Origin: a virus
IMG/VR virus record: IMGVR_UViG_3300047494_000112
Location: 1-64,000 of that record
Length of the DNA: 64,000 nucleotides
Strand: one strand, 5' to 3'
Part shown: positions 58,230 to 64,000 of the stretch, one piece after another
Position numbering within the stretch: position 1 is the stretch's first letter
Layout: the number at the start of each line of letters is the position of its first letter
Position numbers and translations under genes: made by a program
Notes under the pieces: generated by a model
The model's input: only the letters and a program-made list of their open reading frames with translations
Databases searched by the model: none
What the model was told of the DNA's origin: nothing

Positions 58230-58280
58230 TTAGGATACAATATTTCTACCTTTCCATCCATAGTCTTTAGCTGTTTTCAT
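58230..58280 (-). CDS. Possible 16-residue coupled peptide
   Basis: MKTAKDYGWKGRNIVS starts in the stop of the upstream gene (ATGA) and ends just before the helicase. The size alone is weak evidence; the coupling geometry is the only reason to list it. Confidence 0.3.
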   Translation of the reverse strand: MKTAKDYGWKGRNIVS

Positions 58281-58900
58281 AACACAGACCTATTTCTAGC
58301 AGTTGAAAATATCGCAAGTTCTTTTGGAGTAAAGCTTAAACGAGTTTGACAAAAATTGAAAGGGTTGGACCCACCCAACAACAAAACAACTGTATGGTCT
58401 AAAGATAAGTTTAATATATCTCGAGTCTTTTCAATTTTATTGGAAGAAGAGTCTGTTGAGATACCATCTAAAACCAAAAGCGGCTTATATTCACTGAAGG
58501 ACAATTCAGTATCTTTACCACGCAAAGCATCTAATAGCTTATCGTTAAAGGAAAAATCTACATATTGCCAGACTGGAAGAGTACCTAAAGCAATGTTAGA
58601 ATTTTCTTTTGCAAAAGCCACAGCATTATAAAACCAAGGAACCATGAATTTACGCAACAAAGTGATATCGTCGTTTGAGCTCAAAACAATTCGTCTAGGT
58701 TGACCTGGTAGCTTATCTAAACTCGTATAGACCTTCATTTGATCAGCAATTGATAAGGTAAATGGCGGTTTACCTTCAATTTCCTCATTGTAAGAACGAA
58801 CATGGTCTTTAATTTTAATGGTACAATCGTACAAAAGACCGGAGGGAACTCCGGTTAACTTTAACAATCTCTTTTTCTCTTCGGTGTAGGAGAATTTCAC
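58277..58900 (-). CDS. Helicase-adjacent protein of unknown function
   Basis: 207 residues from a GTG at 58900 with AGG 8 nt upstream. Segments PRRIVLSSNDDITLLRKFMVPWFYNAVAFAKE, YKPLLVLDGISTD and LDHTVVLLLGGSNPFNF look like the core strands of a P-loop or Rossmann fold, with a Walker B-like LLVLDG but no Walker A. Because it precedes the DnaB-like gene it could be a loader or accessory protein, but that is inference. Confidence 0.5.
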   Translation of the reverse strand: MKFSYTEEKKRLLKLTGVPSGLLYDCTIKIKDHVRSYNEEIEGKPPFTLSIADQMKVYTSLDKLPGQPRRIVLSSNDDITLLRKFMVPWFYNAVAFAKENSNIALGTLPVWQYVDFSFNDKLLDALRGKDTELSFSEYKPLLVLDGISTDSSSNKIEKTRDILNLSLDHTVVLLLGGSNPFNFCQTRLSFTPKELAIFSTARNRSVL

Positions 58901-58961
58901 GTCTTTAGCCTATTTATAATATCCATTATCAAACCTTCAAAATCTTTTGTCGTGCTCAATT

Positions 58962-59171
58962 TTACCAGTCTAACAAAGGTTCACGTTGTACGTCAATACA
59001 GGTTACTAGTATTGGCCTTGCATCCCAAACATTGTATAAACTTTCCTTAACAGTGTCTTCCATGCTCTTAGCTTCATGGTCAGCATCCTCACCAGACATT
59101 ACAACTGAATGAGCTACGCATTGATCCAAATTACAAATAACCTCAATTGTAAAAGTGGTTTTAACTTTCAT
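58962..59171 (-). CDS. Small hypothetical protein
   Basis: 69 residues, alpha/beta: KTTFTIEVICNLDQCVAHSVVMSGEDADHEAKSMEDTVKESLYNVWDARPILVTCID. Three Cys. Overlaps the gene upstream by 4 nt. No family recognised. Confidence 0.45.
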   Translation of the reverse strand: MKVKTTFTIEVICNLDQCVAHSVVMSGEDADHEAKSMEDTVKESLYNVWDARPILVTCIDVQREPLLDW

Positions 59172-59389
59172 TCTATTCCCTCACAATGATCTGCAACTCG
59201 GTTCATGGCTTGTGCTAATAACAATACAGCATCGGTTAAGGCTTTGCTTGCACCTGCAGCTTCGACAACGGATATAGCATAGTAAATTGCTGACTCAGCC
59301 AAGGTGTGATGGCTAATGTCACACCTTGTAGGAATTCCATCCCCACGTAAATGGGGTCTATAGTTTTGAGATTTGTAACCTTCGGTCAT
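59168..59389 (-). CDS. Small helical hypothetical protein
   Basis: 73 residues. RGDGIPTRCDISHHTLAESAIYYAISVVEAAGASKALTDAVLLLAQAMNRVADH: a hydrophobic helical core resembling phage Acb/ASCH-associated small helical proteins in composition (H-T-L..SA....I..VE..GA...LTDAV.LL..A...VAD.). SD GGAAAC-like. The pattern is common in phage small proteins; function unknown. Confidence 0.5.
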   Translation of the reverse strand: MTEGYKSQNYRPHLRGDGIPTRCDISHHTLAESAIYYAISVVEAAGASKALTDAVLLLAQAMNRVADHCEGIE

Positions 59390-59403
59390 CTTGTTTCCTA
59401 ACT

Positions 59404-59432
59404 AAAAAGTGGGAGCGTAATAGCTCCCACTT
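59404..59432 (-). terminator. Rho-independent terminator
   Basis: On the minus strand AAGTGGGAGC-TATTAC-GCTCCCACTT, a perfect 10-bp stem with a 6-nt loop, is followed by TTTAG (five T counting the stem end). It lies after the small membrane protein gene and ends that transcript. Confidence 0.85.
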
Positions 59433-59441
59433 GCGCCAATG

Positions 59442-59645
59442 TTATAGCAAGGGTCTAGAATATCCAATGCCACCTGTACCTAAACCTAACAAGAGTTGAA
59501 TTAGGTAAATGGCAAAGATAACAGCCACAATAATTTGAATGACTTGTTTAATGTTACCTGGCAAAGGTAACAGGCCAAGAATTAGGGTTACACAGTAATA
59601 GACTAAAGCCATGATTAGTAAAGTAACGAGTAAGCTGATAAGCAT
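59442..59645 (-). CDS. Small two-helix membrane protein (holin-like)
   Basis: 67 residues. Helix 1 LLVTLLIMALVYYCVTLILG, a PLPGN turn, helix 2 VIQIIVAVIFAIYLIQLLLGL, then a Gly-rich tail. This L..LIPLP turn pattern is common to a widespread family of small phage and proteobacterial membrane proteins of unknown function; a holin role is possible but not shown. A strong terminator follows, so it ends its transcript. Confidence 0.6.
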   Translation of the reverse strand: MLISLLVTLLIMALVYYCVTLILGLLPLPGNIKQVIQIIVAVIFAIYLIQLLLGLGTGGIGYSRPLL

Positions 59646-59657
59646 TTTGTATTTCCT

Positions 59658-61367
59658 TTAAAATTTACGTTTAGTTAAAGTGAACTCTCCGCGCACAGGT
59701 TTATTTTGTTTCAATTTCTCTAATATTGTTTTACTACTCCAGTATTTTCCAGCAGGGTTAATTGGTTTGTAGTCTTTTTGTCCAATAATTTGCCAAGCTC
59801 TTTTTAGCTCAGTATCTGACATGCTGTACCTTGGTGTTTCTCCTTTAGGTGCAATTAAATGTGGTCTTATTTCTTTTGTAAAAAGACCTCGAAAGCACCC
59901 TGTTGACTGACCAATTCCATCAATAAAAAGCTTTATTTCTGGATGTTTTTTACCTTTCAGCCACGTTGCAATACGATTAGACATTTGGTACATTAGAGGT
60001 GCGCCAATACCAGCTATAGCTGACATAGGGACCACTAAATAAATCATACTGGGAGCGGAAAGATCTATTCCCTGTTTGATCATAGACCTTATTCCAATTA
60101 AGACTGGAATCTTTCCTTGGTCTGCTCGAAGTAATATGTCTTCTCGATTACAACCGGCATGAAATACCTCTGCAAATTTTTCTTTCAAGCCTTCTTGAAC
60201 CGCCCGTTTGTTGATCAATCTTTGTAATTCAAAAGCATGAGCTTTAAAATCAACAGGGATAATTATGCAGCGATGCCCTTTTGCATAGTCTTTAAAGACT
60301 TGATTGATAATCAAGTCTGTTCTCTTTTCGTTCTTTGCCAAAAATTTCATGGCAAATACCCAAAGCCTATGATTGTATTTTGAGTACACCCCTGTTTCAA
60401 TCAAGGTAATCTTTGGAACAAAGGCTTGAGCATTTGCTCTAGCAACTACTGGACCAATTAACGAGCCAAGTAATATGCTTCGTCCATCTTTTCGGACTGG
60501 CGTAGCTGATAGCCCTAGCCTATATTTACAATCTAATCTTGAAATAAATTTGCTGAAAGCTGGTGCTGCTCCTTGATGAATCTCGTCTGCAACTAATAGA
60601 GAAAATTTTCCTTTTAAATGCTTTTTGATACGTTCAACAGCTGTTTCTTTACGAATAAATTTTTGATAGTTTAGCAACACAATATCGTATTTATCAATGT
60701 TTTTAATGTCTTTTGGGTTTTCAATTAGTCCAATGATTGGCCGTTTTTTCGTTTGAAGATCCGCAATGTTTGTCATTGCTCTACGTTTTTTCTTTTCATC
60801 TCCCATGAAGGTTGCATAAAATTGTCTAAGCAAATCTATCTTGTCAGTTACGATTAAAGTTTTGACATTTAATTCACAAACTATTGCAACGCTACAGACG
60901 GTCTTACCCGACCGTGGCGCTGCTTGAATAATACCTTCTTTGGTTTGAAGCCATTTTGCAACAATGCTCTTTTGATCTACAGTTTGCCTACCGTCTTCAA
61001 TTTGACCTTGATGCAATTTGCCCGTAAATTTTAGTTTGTAAGGCAGCTTGTAAATTGGTCTACGGTCATCAATGTCCTCAAGCTCGATACCTAATACGTC
61101 TTGCAATCGTTCAAGATTGCAAGGGGGCATTGAGATATACTTTTTCTCTCCTATATATTTTTCACGCCACAGCTGAATTTCCGATTTAAATCCTGGGCAC
61201 GTAGAACATTCTACTGCGTGTCTTAGACTTAGCAAAGGACATTTGGCACACATGCTCTCTTGATATAAGCGTACAAGAAAGTGTTTGTGGAGTTTGCTTT
61301 CATCTATTTTTTTGGCTGGAATATGGATTTTTGTATTGATTACAGAGCCTTTTATTACGGCTGTCAA
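59658..61367 (-). CDS. SF2 DNA helicase (UvsW-like)
   Basis: 569 residues. Start is a TTG at 61367 with AGGA 8 nt upstream, both in the end of the TnpB gene; its second base lies in the TnpB stop. A Cys cluster C40, C43, C54, C57 (CAKC...CSTC) may bind zinc. SF2 motifs: I APRSGKT (150-156), II ADEIHQG (DEIH 261-264), III GLSATPVRKDG (285-295), and the C-terminal half with IKQGIDLSAPSMI and QMSNRIATWLKG-like motifs V/VI. It likely works in recombination-dependent replication and branch migration as UvsW does in T4. Confidence 0.78.
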   Translation of the reverse strand: MTAVIKGSVINTKIHIPAKKIDESKLHKHFLVRLYQESMCAKCPLLSLRHAVECSTCPGFKSEIQLWREKYIGEKKYISMPPCNLERLQDVLGIELEDIDDRRPIYKLPYKLKFTGKLHQGQIEDGRQTVDQKSIVAKWLQTKEGIIQAAPRSGKTVCSVAIVCELNVKTLIVTDKIDLLRQFYATFMGDEKKKRRAMTNIADLQTKKRPIIGLIENPKDIKNIDKYDIVLLNYQKFIRKETAVERIKKHLKGKFSLLVADEIHQGAAPAFSKFISRLDCKYRLGLSATPVRKDGRSILLGSLIGPVVARANAQAFVPKITLIETGVYSKYNHRLWVFAMKFLAKNEKRTDLIINQVFKDYAKGHRCIIIPVDFKAHAFELQRLINKRAVQEGLKEKFAEVFHAGCNREDILLRADQGKIPVLIGIRSMIKQGIDLSAPSMIYLVVPMSAIAGIGAPLMYQMSNRIATWLKGKKHPEIKLFIDGIGQSTGCFRGLFTKEIRPHLIAPKGETPRYSMSDTELKRAWQIIGQKDYKPINPAGKYWSSKTILEKLKQNKPVRGEFTLTKRKF

Positions 61368-62587
61368 AGTGAGATTCCTCTCTTGCTGTTTAGACGCTCC
61401 GAAGAACGTAGTTTCACAGCCTTAAATTCCCGACCTCTTGTCGGTACTGAGGGTTTAGCCCAAGTTAGAATGTTACGCGCAGCGTTTTTGTCTGCGTGGG
61501 CAGTATTTCCACACCTGCTACAGTGAAAGGTAGTACCTTTCCTATAGTCTTTGCTGGTGCTACCGCACTCACTACAACGCTGACTCGTAAACCTTGGGTC
61601 TACTAAAATGACATTACTACCATATAGCTTGGCTTTCGCTATGGTTTTTGTGATTAGGCTTGAGTGGCCCATTCTTAGCATGTCATGGTTAAGTTTCTTT
61701 TTGTATTCTCCTTTATTTTCAGTCATTCTTTGAATGTTTAAATCTTCAAACTTTATTATCTTAAAGGTCGTAACTAAATGATAGCTCGTTTTTTCTATCC
61801 AATCCTTTCTAACGTTACGTTCTTTTCTATAAAGCTTTGCCACCTTTAATTTCTGTTTGGTTTTATTTTTGCTAGCCTTTTGCTTTCTAGCTAATGCTTT
61901 TTGTTGTTTACGTCTTCTCTTTTCAATTTTAGCTAGTCTTGTTGAAAATTGCTTACCTATGATATCTACATTTCCATTAGATTTGGCAATTGTAATAGGG
62001 CTGTTTACACCTAAATCAATACCACAAGCTTTAGCTGTATGCTCAGTTTCATATCTAAAATCTTCACATTCAACTAGGCATGAAGCATACCATTCTCCGC
62101 AGTCTTTAGAAACGGTTATAGATTTAATTTTCCCCCACTTTAGTCTCTCTAAACCTTTTTCGTTTCTACATTTAACCCAGCCTATGGTCTCCATCCATAG
62201 GTAACCCTCATCGGTATAATCACAAGCCTGTGAAATTTTGAACGACAACTTGCCTATATTTTTAGATTTAAATTTAGGAAATCCAGGGGCTCTACCCGTC
62301 TTTAAATTGGCAAAAAAGTTAGAATAAGCTTGAGTCAAATCTCTCAACGAACAATAGAGTGTATTACCAGGAGTAAGCTTCAACCACTCAAACTTTTTAC
62401 GCTTTTTCATTTTGACTATAGCTTTTGTCATGTCAAAGAACGATAAAGTTTTACCTGTTTTCTTGTAGTGCTTTATACTCTTATCTAAAAAGTAGTTGTA
62501 TACAAACCGCACGTTTCCACAGTTTTGTTCAAACTGTTGTTTTTGTATCTCATTAGGATACAGTTTAAATTTAACACCTATAAACAT
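61364..62587 (-). CDS. tnpB: TnpB-family RNA-guided nuclease (IS605-type OrfB)
   Basis: 407 residues, full length for TnpB. RuvC-like catalytic residues are all present: D191 (GIDLGVN), E281 (IIKFEDLNI), D366 (HADKNAARNI). The zinc finger CSECGS...CSRCGN (C338, C341, C356, C359) is intact. No TnpA is nearby, as in solitary TnpB elements. The protein appears active. The helicase begins in its last codons, leaving no usual 3' noncoding end for a reRNA unless it overlaps the helicase gene. Confidence 0.88.
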   Translation of the reverse strand: MFIGVKFKLYPNEIQKQQFEQNCGNVRFVYNYFLDKSIKHYKKTGKTLSFFDMTKAIVKMKKRKKFEWLKLTPGNTLYCSLRDLTQAYSNFFANLKTGRAPGFPKFKSKNIGKLSFKISQACDYTDEGYLWMETIGWVKCRNEKGLERLKWGKIKSITVSKDCGEWYASCLVECEDFRYETEHTAKACGIDLGVNSPITIAKSNGNVDIIGKQFSTRLAKIEKRRRKQQKALARKQKASKNKTKQKLKVAKLYRKERNVRKDWIEKTSYHLVTTFKIIKFEDLNIQRMTENKGEYKKKLNHDMLRMGHSSLITKTIAKAKLYGSNVILVDPRFTSQRCSECGSTSKDYRKGTTFHCSRCGNTAHADKNAARNILTWAKPSVPTRGREFKAVKLRSSERLNSKRGISL

Positions 62588-62640
62588 TTTTGTTAGTTTT
62601 ATCCTTCGTCAGTGTCATGTAGCATCTTTACTGTTAAGAG

Positions 62641-62892
62641 TTAACTCAAGTCTAAAGGTGTTTCACAAAAAGCTTTCAATTTTTTAGCAGTATCTTTTCC
62701 TAAAGTTTGTTTTATGTATTCTATCCAACACTCATGTATCGTATCATGAAATTCTTGAGTGCTCTTTAAAACTTTATCTAAATTTTTATCTAACAACTCA
62801 TCAGTAATTCCGACGTTAGTAAACAAAGCTGTACCTATTAGTCTATCTCTTAACACCAGATAGTCCTTTAGACTAAGGTTTTGTTGGGTCAT
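62641..62892 (-). CDS. Small hypothetical protein
   Basis: 83 residues from the ATG at 62892 (GAGGA upstream; the longer frame to 62943 lacks an SD). Helical and charged: LSLKDYLVLRDRLIGTALFTNVGI, ELLDKNLDKVLKSTQEFHDTIHECWIEYIKQTLGKDTAKKL. No family recognised. It lies upstream of the TnpB gene with a 53-bp gap that shows no clear transposon end. Confidence 0.5.
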   Translation of the reverse strand: MTQQNLSLKDYLVLRDRLIGTALFTNVGITDELLDKNLDKVLKSTQEFHDTIHECWIEYIKQTLGKDTAKKLKAFCETPLDLS

Positions 62893-62899
62893 ATTTTCC

Positions 62900-62989
62900 T
62901 CAATCAGATTTCCGGCAATACAGTCCACAGTGTTCAGGCCCACAATAGATAAAGCAATTTTTATTTTTAAGCTGTTTTGGTGTAATCAT
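62900..62989 (-). CDS. 29-residue Cys-rich peptide
   Basis: MITPKQLKNKNCFIYCGPEH followed by CGLYCRKSD, with C-x3-C-x4-C-x3-C, suggesting a tiny zinc finger. AGGGA lies about 9 nt upstream of the ATG, and its stop is 7 nt before the next start. Confidence 0.5.
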   Translation of the reverse strand: MITPKQLKNKNCFIYCGPEHCGLYCRKSD

Positions 62990-63001
62990 TTTACCAGATC
63001 C

Positions 63002-63307
63002 CTAGTGCAAGGTGTCAGAAATTTCATCAGTGTGCCTAACACTGAGGCCAATGATTTGTGAGAGGATTGCCTCTGTCTCTTCTTCACGAATTTTAAGATG
63101 ATCAATTAAAAACCCACTAATTACCTCATAGTCAGTCACTTTTGTAGAATTAAACTCCATTCCCACTATCTTATTTTTGTAGACAGCAAGCGAAATGTCT
63201 TTTACCTTGCTTTTGGTCAATGAAAATTTGGACTTTAATGCAGCAGTGTCATTGAAAAAGATGCCTAATTTGGTAGCTTTGGCGTCGAAGCGGAGAATGT
63301 AGTTCAT
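63002..63307 (-). CDS. Small hypothetical protein
   Basis: 101 residues, beta then helix: MNYILRFDAKATKLGIFFND, KVKDISLAVYKNKIVGMEFNSTKVTDYEVISGFLIDHLKIREEETEAILSQIIGL. It overlaps the Rad50-like gene by 4 nt, so it may be a partner or adapter, but no family is recognised. Confidence 0.5.
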   Translation of the reverse strand: MNYILRFDAKATKLGIFFNDTAALKSKFSLTKSKVKDISLAVYKNKIVGMEFNSTKVTDYEVISGFLIDHLKIREEETEAILSQIIGLSVRHTDEISDTLH

Positions 63308-64000
63308 TGAGCATTGACCTTTATTTTAGCAGTAGTCTTATTATCTTTTCTAGTTAGTAGGACTGTCGAGGCTGTAGGTAACGATACCACTTTTTCATCA
63401 TGAGGCGTTAGGATAATTACGATCGGAACAAATTGTTGAAGTAAGGGGATAAAGTGCTGAAAAAAATAATTTCTATCTATTTCACTCATTCCGGCTTCAA
63501 CTTCATCCAGAGCTATTATATTTGGCTGTAGTTCCTTTGGCATTAGAATACGAAGAACCAAAGCTGACAAAGCAGAAAATTGTCTACTTTCAGAGCCAGA
63601 AAACGAGTTAACGTCTGCAATACCTCCTGATCTCTCAGCCACTATTGAAAAATTACTTTTTTTCAGATTGGAAGAGAATTTAATAGGCTCTGCAAAAATA
63701 CTACTAGCATATTGATTGCAAAGATTAATGTAATTGCTAACTAGTGTCTGAATGTGTTGAATACGAACACCTTTGGGTGAATAAATTTCAACCAGGTCTT
63801 GCATCAATTTATAGTCTTCTGTCTCTTGTTCAATCTGTTGGATTTCAGCTTTTAATCTAGTATAATTGTTAAGATCAATTTTTCCAGTTGAAACAGCTAC
63901 AGATAGTCTTTGTACCGTTTCATTCAACGGCATTATAGATTTAGACAATTCAGAATGAGTCTCTTTTAGTGCTTTATATCTTTCTCGTATTTGCTCACGC
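63304..64000 (-). CDS. Rad50/gp46-like recombination ATPase, C-terminal part (5' end outside window)
   Basis: The frame remains open to the right edge (REQIRERYKALKETHSELSKS...), so only the C-terminal ~232 residues are seen. Coiled-coil helices (~1-70), then FSGSESRQFSALSALVLR (ABC signature-like), NIIALDEVEAGMSEIDRN (Walker B plus D-loop) and VIILTPHDEKV (H-loop). This is the ATPase head of an SMC/Rad50-like protein, most likely the phage recombination subunit gp46. It starts the visible DNA-metabolism group. Confidence 0.82.
   Translation of the reverse strand, partial: REQIRERYKALKETHSELSKSIMPLNETVQRLSVAVSTGKIDLNNYTRLKAEIQQIEQETEDYKLMQDLVEIYSPKGVRIQHIQTLVSNYINLCNQYASSIFAEPIKFSSNLKKSNFSIVAERSGGIADVNSFSGSESRQFSALSALVLRILMPKELQPNIIALDEVEAGMSEIDRNYFFQHFIPLLQQFVPIVIILTPHDEKVVSLPTASTVLLTRKDNKTTAKIKVNAQ

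Noticed and set aside
58909-58918. T4-late-promoter-like TATAAATA on the minus strand
   Set aside because: It lies only about 10 nt before the GTG of the next gene and overlaps that gene's SD, leaving no room for a leader; the match is probably chance in AT-rich DNA.
58898-58959. 20-residue frame from a TTG ending in a GTGA overlap
   Set aside because: The overlap is suggestive but there is no SD and the start is TTG; too weak to call.
62588-62640. Left end of a TnpB-carrying transposon
   Set aside because: I see no hairpin or recognisable IS605-type end; the 53-bp gap is too short and plain to define an element boundary.

Overview
The window is one contiguous block of a large contractile-tailed bacteriophage (myovirus) genome. 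Every gene I can support lies on the minus strand, genes are tightly packed (many ATGA or TAATG junctions), the DNA is AT-rich, and I see no rRNA, tRNA or CRISPR array. A portal, large terminase, prohead protease, HK97-type capsid protein, sheath, tube, tape measure and T4-like baseplate parts identify it. The host cannot be read from the sequence. A GTA-type TIM-barrel domain in the tail and a bacterial-style topoisomerase IB would fit a phage of Gram-negative bacteria, but that is inference.

Reading in the direction of transcription (right to left): 64.0-58.2 kb holds DNA metabolism genes (a Rad50/gp46-like ATPase cut by the window edge, a TnpB nuclease gene, an SF2 helicase, a small membrane protein). 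58.2-54.3 kb holds a DnaB-like helicase, several small unknown genes, a solitary degenerate Hint (intein-like) domain and three tiny membrane peptides. 54.3-43 kb holds the large terminase, a dense array of repeat-protein genes, the portal, two ADP-ribosyltransferases (a third is at 41 kb) and the prohead protease. 43-30.9 kb is an accessory head region: an ADP-ribosyltransferase, His-rich proteins, a 2H phosphoesterase-like protein, a SET-domain protein, a SprT-like metallopeptidase, a DNA-binding protein and a topoisomerase IB-like enzyme. 30.7-25 kb holds the capsid protein flanked by acidic proteins. 24.9-17.3 kb holds neck, sheath, tube and tail-assembly chaperone genes. 17.3 kb to the left edge holds the tape measure/transglycosylase, baseplate hub, spike and wedge proteins, a tail protein I/GTA TIM-barrel fusion and two adhesin-like fibres.

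The most striking feature is a family of twelve separate genes (plus three divergent relatives, one fused to an ADP-ribosyltransferase-like domain). They encode 139-212 aa proteins built almost only of a 24-residue repeat around GNDSHRDKLVSDP...VR.AVA. Lengths step by exactly one repeat (139, 163, 187, 211). A small set of variable cores is reused in different orders. Two copies 38 kb apart share a perfect 116-nt tract. The genes sit between essential head, tail and baseplate genes, mostly joined by 1-4 nt overlaps, and most carry a Shine-Dalgarno sequence for the next gene inside their own conserved C-terminal codons. The repeat resembles the 24-residue leucine-rich-repeat-variant/HEAT-like class. 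I regard this dispersed, recombining cassette family as the best candidate for an undescribed system here.

A second theme is a set of probable virion-delivered effectors next to the portal and protease: two R-S-E type ADP-ribosyltransferases, two other ART-like domains, a SET domain, a 2H phosphoesterase and a SprT-like protease.
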